64,000 nt of DNA from Haliclona indistincta (taxonomy: Eukaryota; Porifera; Demospongiae; Haplosclerida; Chalinidae): the NCBI GenBank assembly GCA_964017065.1, contig OZ024783.1, forward strand, positions 14,382,040 through 14,446,039, written 5' to 3'. The translations under genes were made by a program, and so were the position numbers. Positions 10,472 to 22,900 of this stretch are shown here, in pieces; position 1 is the first letter of the stretch, and each line of letters begins with the position of its first letter. The notes under the pieces are model-generated. The model saw only the letters and a list, made by a program, of their open reading frames with translations. It was not told where the DNA came from and made no database searches.

Positions 10472-11063
10472 TTAAGGTGGCGGTGCGCCAATTTAATGAG
10501 ATTCATGACTTTGCAAGTATCTTTATTTTCTCTACAATGGTATTTGTACAGGCGTGCTCCAGTATGCGTTTTGTTTTGTCTATCGATAAACAACGATTAT
10601 AGCAAGTTTCAGTCACTAAGCATTAGCTAACGTGGAGCAGTGAGCTCGCCCAGTAAAGACCGGTCTGTGGCAGTTATCTCCAGTTTTGCTTGCTTGCTCC
10701 TGAAAGAACTTCGTTTGCAGCTTACAAATTCCAGCGCGCACCGACGTATAGAGCGATTTTTCGATACTCCCTTGCTAACGCTGCAAAACAGCAAGCCTAG
10801 ACCGCAAAATCACGGTTTAAAAAAAAATCTAGATAGTATTTCGGTAATTCGCTCTATACGTCTGTGGGCAAGATGCTTCTGCATGCTGCTGCGCTTGAAG
10901 CGCGTCGATCTATTGCTCGACAGTAGAGATAGCTGCCACAGACGCTTCATGTATTATTTTGCCCATACTGTTATGTAAAATAATCGCTGAAGTTATAAAT
11001 AGTTATTAGAAAAACGCACGTTGCGTGGGTGTTGAATATTAATTACCTGCACCGCCACCTTAA
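10472..11063. mobile_element. TTAAGGTGGCGGTGC-ended element
   Basis: Ends TTAAGGTGGCGGTGC and GCACCGCCACCTTAA are perfect inverted repeats. The interior shares TTTAATGAGATTCAT, GGCGTGCTCCAGTATGC and CTATCGATAAACA.CGATTATAGC with 49515-49998. A secondary inversion pairs CTGTGGCAGTTATCTC with GAGATAGCTGCCACAG. ORFs 10411-10602 and 10640-10978 fall within it and show no known domain. Confidence 0.75.
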
Positions 11064-11330
11064 GCCATCTATGCTTGAATCACGGTAAACTATTTTCGAT
11101 AGCATCGTCAACAGCACGACTGTTAGCCACCGTAGCTGTTCTGTCATAGACTGTAATAATATTATTCGCGATCAAACCCACCCCACGTTCCATGAATATT
11201 ACTGCTCAAGATCTTGAGCAGTAGAATCTGATTGGTCGGTTGGGAAACTATGAATGGCAATGTTTGCTAGACCCTACACACTGTCCACCACCCACTCAAT
11301 AGGCGGGGAGGGGCAGCGGCCAGACTAAGA

Positions 11331-11814
11331 GAAAGTGAGAACCGAGCTCATAATTTTTTTAAATACTGATGTGGGAAGAGTCAATGATCAGCAGCGGTTA
11401 ATTAATTAATGGAGTCGCTTTAACAGTCCAAAACGGTCCAAAAGCCATGTTTTTCGAGGATTACTCGCTTCTGGTAGTGTTTGATGCCTATCTAAGAAGT
11501 AAGTGCACTATTCCAGATATATGCACGTGCGGTGGTGCAGGTTTGATAGTCATTCGTTAACTCAGGACAGCGCTAGGCTTACTGAAAAAAGAAAGAAAGA
11601 TGAACAATTCGCGTGGGCGGCGATTTCAGTTCACCACTTTAGAAACGTCTGCCCACTTCGCCAAAGGCATTTCCATGCTCAGAACAATCGCCTGATTAAT
11701 GCTAGATGTCTAGAATCTCGAGAAACGCTAAAACAGCGAAGATCTGCAATGGTCTCCCTGAGAGTCGCCATCTTGATTTTTGTCGTCAAGCAAGCAGTCC
11801 CGGCGACTTTCATA
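11331..11814. other. Interval without recognised features
   Basis: One open frame crosses it (11503-11871) but has no recognisable domain and runs into the inverted repeat of the next element, so it is not called a gene. Possible remains of older repeats. Confidence 0.4.
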
Positions 11815-13585
11815 AGCCCCGTTTACACACACCCAATCCGGATTAACCCAACCCGGATACAATCCGGATAACGTCCCGTTTACACACGAGCCAAATCGCA
11901 GGTGATTTTGATGTAATAGAAGGGCTATTTTATGCATAACAGAAGGGAGAACCTTGCTATACACTCCACTCTTGCTTTGTTGCAACAATAAGGACTGGAA
12001 TAGTCAACCAGCAAGCTTACTTTTGGTAAAACAACTGCACGGCCGACACTGTAGCCTACAATACGTCTAAAAATAGTTTTTTTTCCTATTAGGGAGGCAC
12101 GGTAGTGCCTCCCTATGTAGGGATGGCCAAGAAAACAAAATGGCGGCTGCATACAATGTATTAGCGTTCAAACGCTGATATTACGCCTGGTGATGAATTT
12201 TATTCGTCCAAAGACACTTAGATCTGCTTTCTGGCGTTGCCCCATCTTACAGCAGCAAGGAGATTGCTCGAAATGGTCAATAAAGTGACGAACCTGGAAA
12301 CGGTGAAAATCGTGTTTCGTCATCTTCGTCTTCTTCTTTCTTTCTTTCTTTCTTCTTCTTTCTTCAGCGCGCCTAGCGCCTTTACGCGAGTAGTGCCGAT
12401 ACCAAAACACCCACGAACAGTCGTGAAATTCTTCTGGCAGGTGCCTTTTGAACTTAGTTTTTAGCGAAACGTCGATATAAATTTGACGAGTTCACGATCA
12501 CGAACACTTGTCAGCTAAGTGTTAGACGCCATTATTGTGATTACGCAATACGCACGTGACCAACCACACAAATTCTAGAAGTAGAGTATCGTCGTATGGA
12601 GAGCGTCTGGAGTCTTCGAAGAACAACTCACCGAGTAAGCTCGTGTAGTATCACCGTTCTGCTGCTCGCCAGATAGTATCACAGCCTTACAGATTTGTAA
12701 ACTAGAGTGGGCGGGGCTCGAATGCTTTGCAGAATGCATGAGCTAGTTTCAATAATAAATTTTGAGCTACAAGTTAAAAAGGTCACATAAAGAAATTATC
12801 AACAATAGCAAACTAAACTAATGGTGTAAACAAAGAAATACATGATCTTGCCGAATTCGAACTGCACCAAAAATTTGAAACTCAAAAAAGGACACAAACA
12901 AGAAAATAAAAAGATTTCTAACGAAATCAAAAGGATGTAGGGATGAATGAAATCTGCTACTGGTCCACAATGTAAACCAACAAGGAACTAGCATGGAATG
13001 GTAACACGATTGACTTGCTAACAGACCATAGATCCCTACATCAGTGGCTGTACATAAGATCAATATTTTTTCACAGTCAAGTTGAATTCAATTCAATGCA
13101 CTATGATGTCAGTCAACGGCAACTAGCTGAATTAGCTATAGTCTGCCACAGCAGCCACTGATGTAGGGATCTATGGTCTGTTAGCAAGTCAATCGTGTTA
13201 CCATTCCATGCTAGTTCCTTTTTGGTTTACATTGTGGACCAGTAGCAGATTTCATTCATCCCTACATCCTTTTGATTTCGTTAGAAACCTTTTTATTTTC
13301 TTGTTACAGGACTTGCCTTGGCTAGGAGACTGTAGATAGAGAAAAAAAACATGTATCGCCGTCCTTCTGCTGTGCAACGGTAACTACAATTCACCCAGAG
13401 AAGACTAGCAACAGCGCGTTTGAACTCACTTTACTGTTTACACGTGGTCCCGATCCGGATTCAACGCACCTCCAGATGTGAGTTGAGCAATCCGGATTGA
13501 ATCCGGATCGATCCGGATAACCTCGCGTTTACACGCAGGTCGATCCGGATTCAATCCGGGTTGGAGGTGTCGTGTAAACGGGGCT
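11815..13585. mobile_element. AGCCCCGTTTACAC-ended element, split by HLP-2
   Basis: Left end AGCCCCGTTTACACAC and right end GTGTAAACGGGGCT are inverted. Subterminal regions on both sides are dense in AATCCGGAT motifs (11836-11875 and 13450-13560). HLP-2 occupies most of the interior. Without it the element would be about 550 bp. Confidence 0.75.
12089..13303 (+). mobile_element. HLP family element, complete (HLP-2)
   Basis: Best full-length example (1.2 kb). Starts TTAGGGAGGCACGGTAGTGC preceded by A; ends TTTTCTTG followed by T. The long palindrome occupies about 12895-13303, with inner edges ATCCCTACATCAGTGGCTG and its inverse near 13031 and 13158. Body features: TTTC microsatellite near 12345 and the CTGGAGTCTTCGAAGAAC block near 12608. 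Read on the opposite strand it runs A|CAAGAAAAT...CCCTAA|T. No target duplication is visible. Confidence 0.85.
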
Positions 13586-13936
13586 ATAGACTTCCTACAA
13601 GCGGTCGCACTTCAGATTCCCTCAGAGATAGTTAAAATGCAATAGAAATGTATAACAGTAGAGATATGTGCAAAAACTCATTTTCACACATGAGTAGCCG
13701 CCATCTTAGTTCGAGGTCATCCCTACATATCATTGCCGATCGGCAATGATAATAAACTCTGTAAACTGCAAATTTTTACTATTAGATATACACGATTCTT
13801 TGAAGATCAGTAAAATTAGGTTTTCCCGCCACTTTGAAGAAAAAGAAAAGCAGCATCGTCTAGATCTTCTTTTATTAGTAAGCATTCGTAACATTTTCCT
13901 AGTGATTGTTAAGTGTTGCTGCTAATAATTGTACAG
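13586..13936. other. Region upstream of the first ankyrin exon
   Basis: Holds no clear start exon. The first ankyrin exon has a good acceptor (GTACAG) and no in-frame ATG, so a start exon or promoter must lie upstream, but none can be pinned down. A small hairpin ATTGCCGATCGGCAAT occurs at about 13731-13747. Confidence 0.4.
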
Positions 13937-16900
13937 AACAAGCAATTACATACAGTTTGCGATGACAGTCGTGTATCACGGGGAGAAGTCCGATCTTTCA
14001 TTGAAAAAGGAGCTGATCCTAACTGGAAAAACCAATCGGTGAGTATGTCAGAGTTTTTCGTATGTTGTGTATGGCTCATTTATTTGTACTTGATGATGGC
14101 ATTTATTGTCATACAATTGGTTCGGCATTGTTTAATTATTTTTTTGGTCAATATTCGGTCAATATTATTGTACGCCAAGTGATGCTTAATGTATTGTTAT
14201 TTCAGGATGGACGCACTGCTCTATTGGTAGTTGTTTCCAAAGGAATCTTGGTTATAGTCAAATACTTGATTGAAAACACATCAGCTGATGTGAATGCAGT
14301 GGATCATGTGAGTAAAGAAAATAAAAAGATTTATAACGAAATCAAAAGGATGTAGGGATGAATAAAATCTGCTACTGGTCCGCAATTTAAACCAACAAGG
14401 AACTAGCATGGACTGGTAACCCGATCGACTTGCTAACAGACCATAGGTCCCTACATAAGTGGTTGCTGTAGCAGACTATATTAATATAGTCTGCTACAGC
14501 AGCCACTTATGTAGCAGACTACAGCAGGATCAGCAGACTACAGCAGGGTAGCAGGCTACAGTGATAGCTAGTTCAGCTAGTTGCTGTTGACTGACACCAG
14601 ACATGCATTAAATTAAATTCATGCTCAGCTTTTGACAAAATATTGATCTTATTTAAAGCCACTCATGTAGGGATCTATGGTCTGTTAGCAAGTCAATCTT
14701 GTCACCTGCCTTGTTGCTTTACATTGTGGACCAGTAGCAGATTTCATTCATCCCTACATCCTTTTGATTTCATTAGAAATCTTTATATTTTCTTGTTTGT
14801 ATACTTTTGAGTTTCAAATTTTTGGTGCACTTCCAGATCATAATTTATTTTCTTGTTTGCACAATTAGTTTGGTTTGCTGTCGTTGATAATTTCTTTATG
14901 TGACCTTTTTAACTTGTAGCTCAAAATTTATTATTCCTAAATACTGAAACTAGCTCATGCATTCTGCAAAGCATTCGAGCCCCGCCTACTCTAGTGTACA
15001 AAATTCTGTACGGCTGTGCATGATACTATCTGGCGAGCAGCAGAATGGTGATACTACACGAGCTTACTCGGTGAGTTGTTCTTCGAAGACTCCAGACGCA
15101 AATATGTGCTCTCCATACGACGATACTCTAATTCTAGAATTCGTGTGGTTGGTCACGTGCGTATTGCGTAATCACAATAAAAATTATGGCTTCTAACACT
15201 TAGCTGACAACTGAATGGCTCAATGCAAAAAGGGATAAGTGACAATTTTTTTTCAAATTTCATATTTTACTACAGATTTGTAGCCTTATCCTTCGTCTTT
15301 CTTTGTGCAAAGTGTCATAGGATTCTGTAGATTCATTGCTACACTATGAAGCTATTTAATAGCGTGACTGGGTGTTATTTATAATCTGTGTATTTATAGC
15401 AGTAGCTAAATATAGCAATGTAATATACTTTAACTTTAACCCTTTTTTTCACAAAATAATAAAATTGGTACTTATCCCCTTTTTGCACTGAGCCATTCAA
15501 CTGTTCATGAACTGATCGTGAGCTCATCAAACGTACATTTATATCGACGTTTCGCTAAAAACTAAGTTCGAAAGGCACCTGCCAGAAGAATTTCACGACT
15601 GTTCATGGGTGTTTTGGTCTCGGCACTGCTCGCGTAAAGGCGCTAGGCGAGTTGAAGAAGAAAGAAGAAGAAACGAAGATGACGAAACAATATTTCACCG
15701 TTTCCAGGTTCGTAACTTAAGTGACCATTTCAAGCAATCTCCTTGCTGTTGTAAGATTGGGCAACGCCAGAAAGCAGATCTAAGTGTCTTTGGACGTATA
15801 AAATTCATCACCAGGCAAAAATATCAGCGTTTGAATGCTAATACATTGTATGTAGCCGCCATTTTGTTTTCTTGGCCCTCCCTAATATTAGAGACTTATA
15901 CATGTGCAATGATTGTATATTCAGACTATACTTATTTCAATTTAAAGGGCGAGATCAAAGCTACTGCGCTTTTAGCCTAGTACCTCGGCGCCAAATGGAG
16001 CGCCTAGTTTTAAATGTATACGCATGAGCTAAATTTTATGGAATACACCACGCCCACTCACTAGCAAGCAGAAACGGTTGCTTGAAAAAAACACTCGTAG
16101 CATCGTGCATGTTGGTTTGGCTGAAGAAACCATTGCATATCAAGTCAGAGCAAAGACTGCATGTTGTCATTTGCAAAAAGGAGGCTAGACGTGCTACCAT
16201 AGTACGTTACGAAGTGCACAAAGAAATGAGCAGCTTCGTCGACTAAGAAATCGAAAATCTCTTTTTGGGGACTCTGTAGCACGATTAGACTTGGCTTGTA
16301 GCTAGACGGCTTAGTTATATCTAAAAGCAAATTTCCGTTTATCATGCCATTTCATTTGTTACAGTAATAAAGTAATATTATGCACTGTCACTAATATTTT
16401 ATTAACAGTCGCAATTTTAGCACTGCTACTAATTATGCATAGTCATAACATTGGTGTGTCTGTGAATGTCTGGTGTAATGTCTCGAAAATTTGTAATGCA
16501 ATGGTGTAATGTCAAACTGGGCCTGTTACGATACTGTCTACTGTCTATTGGTGTAGATTGTGATGATTACAGTACAACAGTATACTAATAGACTGGTAAC
16601 ATGTGATGCTGATGTTTTATCTAACACTAGTATTACATGTAGACTGTAGTCCCTAGTATCTTGTCATATGAACACTCAGAGGTGTAAAATTGCCCTCGGG
16701 CTGCGCCCACGGGCATTTAACACCTCCTCTTGTTCATTGGATTTTTCCACGGGCGTTCATGTCAGTTAGATCCCTCTTCAGGTCATCTAACAAATACATT
16801 GATCCCTACATCAGTGGCTGTGCACAAGCTGAATGCACGTCAGGTGTCAGCAGTCAACGAAAACCAGGTCAACCACAGCTGCCACTGATGTAGGGATCTA

Positions 16901-19900
16901 TGGTCTGTTAGCAAGTCAATCGTGTTACCATACCATGCTTGTTCCTTGTTAGTTTACATTGTGAACCAGTGGTAGATTTCACAACCCTACATCCTTTTGA
17001 TTACGATAGAAATCTTTTTAATTTTCTTGCATACGTGTAGAGTGGAAAAACTTGTTTGATGCTAGCTGCTACTAATGGCCACATAAGAACTGTGAAGTAT
17101 CTGGTTGAAAGTACAGCCATTGACATCAATGCCAAAGATATTGTAAGTGTGCATACATGTACATTGTGTATAGCTTACCATTAATAAATAATGCTAGTGT
17201 GAAGAGAGTTTAAGAGGGTATAATGGCTTTGGTTGAAGCTTATAGATGATACAAAGTTTGTCGGACCGGTTTGAGCTGCTGGAGGAGGTGAAGGCTTTGG
17301 AGGAGGTGAAGGTGCAATAACTTAGGGATGTGCCTCTCTTGGCTACAACGTATACACTGAGATGAGCTACGTGATGGAATAGACAAGTCAGGAAAGCATT
17401 CGAGGCATGTGCTGCAAGAGTGGACCTCTAGTGACATCAGTTTAGACATTGACATTAATTTTTATGTCTAACAGTGTATTGTTCAAATAGTTCTATTTCA
17501 CTTTGCCAAGCCATCACAGTGACTGTCTTCTTGTGTTTCTTGAGCTGTAGCTCTACGTTCTCTGTCCTGATCTCTTTGCTTAGCCAGTCTCTCTAGATCC
17601 TCTCTCTGCTGAGGTGTTTCCTCAGCTCTAGCTTTAACTGAACGCTCTCTGCCCTGGTCTCTCTTCCTATAGCCAGTCTCTCCTCCCTCTGCTCAGGTGT
17701 TTCTTTGGCAGCTCGAGCCTCTCTACATTGTCTATCCTTGTCTCTTTGCTTAGCCAGCCTCTCCTACCTGCAGTGCTGAGGTCGCCTGAGGTGTTTCTTT
17801 GGAAGTAGTTGGATTCATTCTACGAGAACTCGCGCTCAGGCTCACGATCAAGGACGACAGGGAACAAGAAGGGCTATACTTAAGGGGACTGTCACTCAGG
17901 CTCGTGATCACGGGTGACACGAGGACAGGAAGTGCTCTTAAGTGGTCCTCATCGCTCTCGCTACCATGGGCCTCGCTCAGGCTCGCCCCAATTATTATGG
18001 GTACAATTATTGTGAGCCAAATAATCAATAATTAGGCCACTCATTAATAATTCATTGAGTCAGAAGCTTTCAAATCACGTATTAACTGCAGGAGTTTGTG
18101 TCAGTTAGATCCCTAATGAATAAATTCATTTATAAAAAGACTGTTTCTTTCACTGTGGAAGATCCAGGACGTGTCGAAGATCTAACCAAGACAAAGTGCA
18201 GTTCTTAGCATTACCTGGAGTGAAGAAACCATGCCACTACGTTTTTCGCGAACGGCAAACGAGCTCCTAGCACACAAAAGATGGTGGCCGTTGGGTCAGT
18301 GTGAGCATTTTCTAAGTCAGTTATATCACTCAGACTCGGAATCTAACTGACCTGAACGTCCCTTGGCCCAATCTCGAACCCTTGAAAGCTGTTGGGCTGT
18401 AGTATCCTTGGCTCGTGATTGTCCCACAGGGCATTCATGTCATTTAGATCCCATGTTTGGGTGATCTAACTATTATTATTACTTTATGTACAGTCACAAT
18501 GAATAGTAAAAGTACAGTGAGTACAAGAATCTTTAGGCTGCTTGTATTATGGTGACCTGAATGACAACATGGCATAGCCAGGACTAAATGAGCCTAACAG
18601 TAATCAGGAAGATGTCCATAATGTGTGGATTGTAAAGTTGGGAAACATTGATTAGCGCTTTCAAAATCATGCTTACCTCAGGATAAAATTCTCCATACAC
18701 GTTATAGCTATTATGTGTTTTGAGCATTACGGCTGTATACATTTTATTGAGCTGAGGTTACTGTTCGAACTGTTGCGGTGTGATGCTACCATTATGCATT
18801 ATTAGGCTGAAATCTGTCAAGCTACTGTGTATCCCTAATAGGTTGACGAAAATGGCCAAACTTGATAGTAATGACGAAACTTGGATAGTTATAAATTCAA
18901 AATAATATCTCGGCGCTATATAGCAACGGCTCTCGGGCTTAGATGCTCTGTCTAATTTTTATTTAGAACTGATTACTCCAGCATCACGACTATCAGGAAT
19001 TTTTTTTGTTTAAGGCACAAACATCATAATTATTGTAATCAGCATATTTATGATTTAAAATTGTATTTTGGACATAATTATTATAGATCTCCTGGACTGC
19101 CTGTCATTATGCTGTTGATAAAGACAACTTGGAAATAGTTAAGTTGCTAGTAGTTCATGGAGCCAACATACACCTTGGGGATGAGGTAAGGAATTATAGA
19201 TTGAACACATATGCATTTTAATAATAGCTAAAAGCAAAGCCATAATTAAAAATAAAATAAACTAGGAAATCAAAAAGGTGTATGGATGGTAGATTAGCAA
19301 TGAGGAAATCTGCCACTGGCCCACAATATAAAGGTAACATTGAATGGTAGCACAATTAACTGACTAATAGACCAGGCATCCCTACATCAATGGCAATTTT
19401 AGGCAGCTGTTGACTATTAGCCTACATGAATTCTTAAGTACAGCCTCTGATGTAGGGATACATCCTATTACTCAGTCATTTGTGTTACCACCTTTACATT
19501 GTGGGCCATGTGGCAGATTTCCTCATTGCTAATCTATCATTCCTTGATTTTGTTAGAATTCTTTTTTATTTCCTTGTTTGTGTCGTTTTTTTTTCTAAAT
19601 TTTCAGTGAGATTTCATATTTTGGTATAGTTCAAGTTGCATGTGCAGATCCTTTTATTTGATCTGCTGTTATTGTTTTTCTTTATTGTGTGCTTTATTAA
19701 AATGACTACACCTATGAAATGACTACATAGCTATGATCTGTATACAAGCCCCGCTCTACTTCTGTTGAGATTCAGTATCACTGTTAGCAAGAGTAAACGT
19801 ACTCATGCTGTTAGCTGGCAAGCAGCAGCTGAAAAGTGACAATACTACACAAGTATAGTCGCTGAGCTGCTTTTGAAGACTCCATACTCTAGTTCTGTAC

Positions 19901-22900
19901 ATACGAGCCCCGCCCACTTCAGCGGACAATTTTCAGGTCGATGATTAGAGCGATGATCTTACACTACTTAGTTACTGACCAGCTATTCGAAGACTCCAGA
20001 CTGCAATATGCGCTCACTACACAGCGATGGTCCTACTCGAATGACTGGTTACTTGCGTATTACAACATGGCGTTGAACACTTAGCTAACAATGAATTGTG
20101 ATCGAGAAATCATGGAATTTATAACGCCGTTTCGCTACAAATGAAGTTCAAAAGGCACTCGCCAGGAGAATTTCATGACTGTTCATGAGTGTTTAGTGCT
20201 GGGCACTGTTCATGTTAAGGCGCTAGGCTCACGCTGAAGAAAGAAGAAGGAAACGAAGAAGACTGATGCAATGTTTTCCAGGGATGTAACTAGGATTGAT
20301 GGAGCAGAGGGACAAGCCATAGAAAAGGTGGAAAATGCTCGCAAAGCGCGCGGCACCGAACGCAAAATCTAATTAATATTCATGAGATGACGTCATTTTT
20401 ACATTTTTATTCGCTAAAAGCCCATAACAAAGATGGCGCACATCGTACGCTGTACTGCTGAGTGTGTACTAGACTCACTCTCTAGGTCAGGAGGACTTCT
20501 AGAAGCTAAGTTGTGTTGTTAATATGCTTCCGGTTCTTCAAAAGCGGGGGTGGCAACTGCCCCCCTGCCCTACCGTAGTTACGCCACTGTTTTTGCACTG
20601 ATTTTCATGAAGAAAGTTACAGCTGTACAAACTTGAGTAATGCCAAACCCTTTGTCATAGCTGAAGGTAACTACTGTAAAGAGCTGAAGTTTAAAACAGC
20701 CATTGCAAATCTCTAACAGTGATTCATGATCAGTATTCTCTATGCAACCATTAAAAACTTCGAAAATGACAGTGAACGGTAAATAAATTTCCTGGGAGAG
20801 TGGTCAATTATAACTTCGTGATGTCATAATACTCATATAGCATTCGTTATGATAAGAGAAGAGCACTAAGTAATTGTAGATCTTTCATAAGACTTCTGTA
20901 ACTATAAACATTGTAGATAAATAAAAGTAGTGTGTTTCTGGTGAAGCGCCTCATTAAGCTCTAAAACAGCGACTTACGCTTGTTACACTACAATATTATA
21001 ATTATGTGTAAAATGCATTCTATATAGTGTCATTGTGGTTTTTTTCATAGGGAAAATCTCCATATAACTTAGCAAAGCAACAGAAACGTGCAGATATTTT
21101 GGCATACATGGTAGCTGGTGAGTTTAATAGTGTAATCTTTTAGGTAAATTGAATGAAGATAGAATTACATGGAGAGAGAATTACAGTCAGACATTAGACA
21201 CTACTGTAGTCTTGAATTCATACATAGTTTAACTAAATTTATCACATTAGGTGCTACTCAGCTGTATACTCAAGCAGTGCAGAGAGCTATGAGAGATGGT
21301 ATTACATGTGTCTTCATTATCAAAGTTCTCATCATTGGTGCACCTGGATCGGGCAAAACCAGCTTACGATATCTTCTGCTTGGCTTGCCTCCACCTGCCA
21401 CTAGGACCAGTACTCCTTTGGCAACTCGTGCTTTCCGTGCTGTATCCATGCATCGTATCAAAGCTGATGGTAGTGGCAGTATGAGCACATGGAAAAAGCT
21501 CGATAATGACACGTACCTTCGCTTCATTGCAGAGGAAGGAAAAGTCCTAGAATTGAATTCGTCTCGTGCTGCTAGATCTCGTGATCTGTCAATTAGTACA
21601 TCACAAAAGCAGCACTTCTCAGCAAAGAGCAGTACATCTCAGCAGCCATCTCAGCAGCCACCGCATTCACAAGTTTACAAAGAAGGCTGTACATCATTTG
21701 ATTTACAGAAATCTATTTTAGATGAGAATGCCAGCAATTACATTCCATCCTGTCCACCGTTGACCAGCATGGTGTATAATCTTGTCGAGAATATGGTTTC
21801 TTGTCCTCCAACAATTCCTGAGAATCTTGAGCAGAAAAAGACCTTTATCCACCTGATAGACTCTGGTGGACAACCGTCATTTGTCAGCCTTGTACCAGCA
21901 TTCGTTAGGAGAAGCACAGTCAACATAGTTGTCTCAAAGTACAATCGTGACATCAATGATAAGCTCCAGTATGAATACGTAAAGGATGACAAGCATCTTC
22001 GTCAGCCAACAGAACTGGACCAAACACAACTCGAAAGCATCGAAGAGCTGGTTCGCATTCTCTCGTCTACCAAGCATTCTGAAAAAGGCTTAACATCAGA
22101 GTCAAAGTTTCTTCTGGTTGGTACTCATGCTGACAAGCATTGGTCTTTATTTCAGCAATCACATGGTGGTAAGAATCGATGGTTGAAGAAGAGTCTTGGT
22201 GAGCTAAAATCGATGTGCATTGAGATTAATGATGATGGAGATATTCTTCTACCAATCAACACCTTAGTCAAAAAAGGGCGTGATAAGTTGGCTTCTTCTT
22301 TAAGGCAGAAGATCATGGAAGCTTGTAGCAATGCCACGGTAGACATACCTACTAGATGGTATGTTTTTGAATTAGAATTGAGTGCCAAAGCAGCGAAGGA
22401 GAAACGAAGTGTTCTTGGTGTAGCTGAGTGTATAGCTATAGGTGAGAATTTACAAATGAAAAGAGAAGAAGTGTTGGCAGCAGTGATGTTTTTAGATGAG
22501 GCCGCTATTTGCATGTATTTCAAAGTTGTTCCTGACCTGGTCTTTACTGATCCGCAATGTATTCTCAGTGAGGTCACTGAAATATTGAATCTTGGTATCG
22601 TTGACTTCAGTCAGATCTCTTCTCTTTATCCTTTCCTCTCTAAGCTCATGGCATCTGTACGAAGATTGAGAAAGCAAGGGCTGTTCAGTAGAGAGCTTGT
22701 CGATGTTCTTTGTAGCGAGTATCGAGTGAACGCAGCTGGAAAATGTGTCTACACAATAGATGACTTCCTTGCAATTCTGAAGCACCTTCTAATAGTGGCT
22801 CCGGTTAGAATTGACGATGAAGATGTTTTCTTTATTCCTTCTATACTTCCAAGTAGCAAGAAAACTGTTCCTGTTCTCGATGGTGAGCTGCCTCCTCTTG

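Larger units (their letters stand above)
10118..11330. mobile_element. Inverted-repeat element hosting two further insertions
   Basis: Ends about 10118-10188 and 11262-11330 are inverted copies containing TATTGAGTGGGTGGTGGAC and GTAGGGTCTAGCAAAC. Inside lie a 177-bp palindromic TA element (10193-10369) and a GGTGGCGG element (10472-11063). No transposase seen. Confidence 0.65.

Noticed and set aside
12237..12464. A conserved 60-80 residue frame (MPHLT..ARRLLE..) in several HLP copies (12237, 52083, 53337, and minus strand 48599-48417)
   Set aside because: It follows the DNA conservation of the repeat, shifts with the TTTC tract length, and other frames are equally conserved. No protein-level constraint is visible.
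21169..21250. N-terminal extension of the long ROC exon (MERELQSDIRHYC..)
   Set aside because: It is intron read-through: the exon joins at 21251 after ATCACATTAG in the phase left by the ankyrin exon at 21051-21117.
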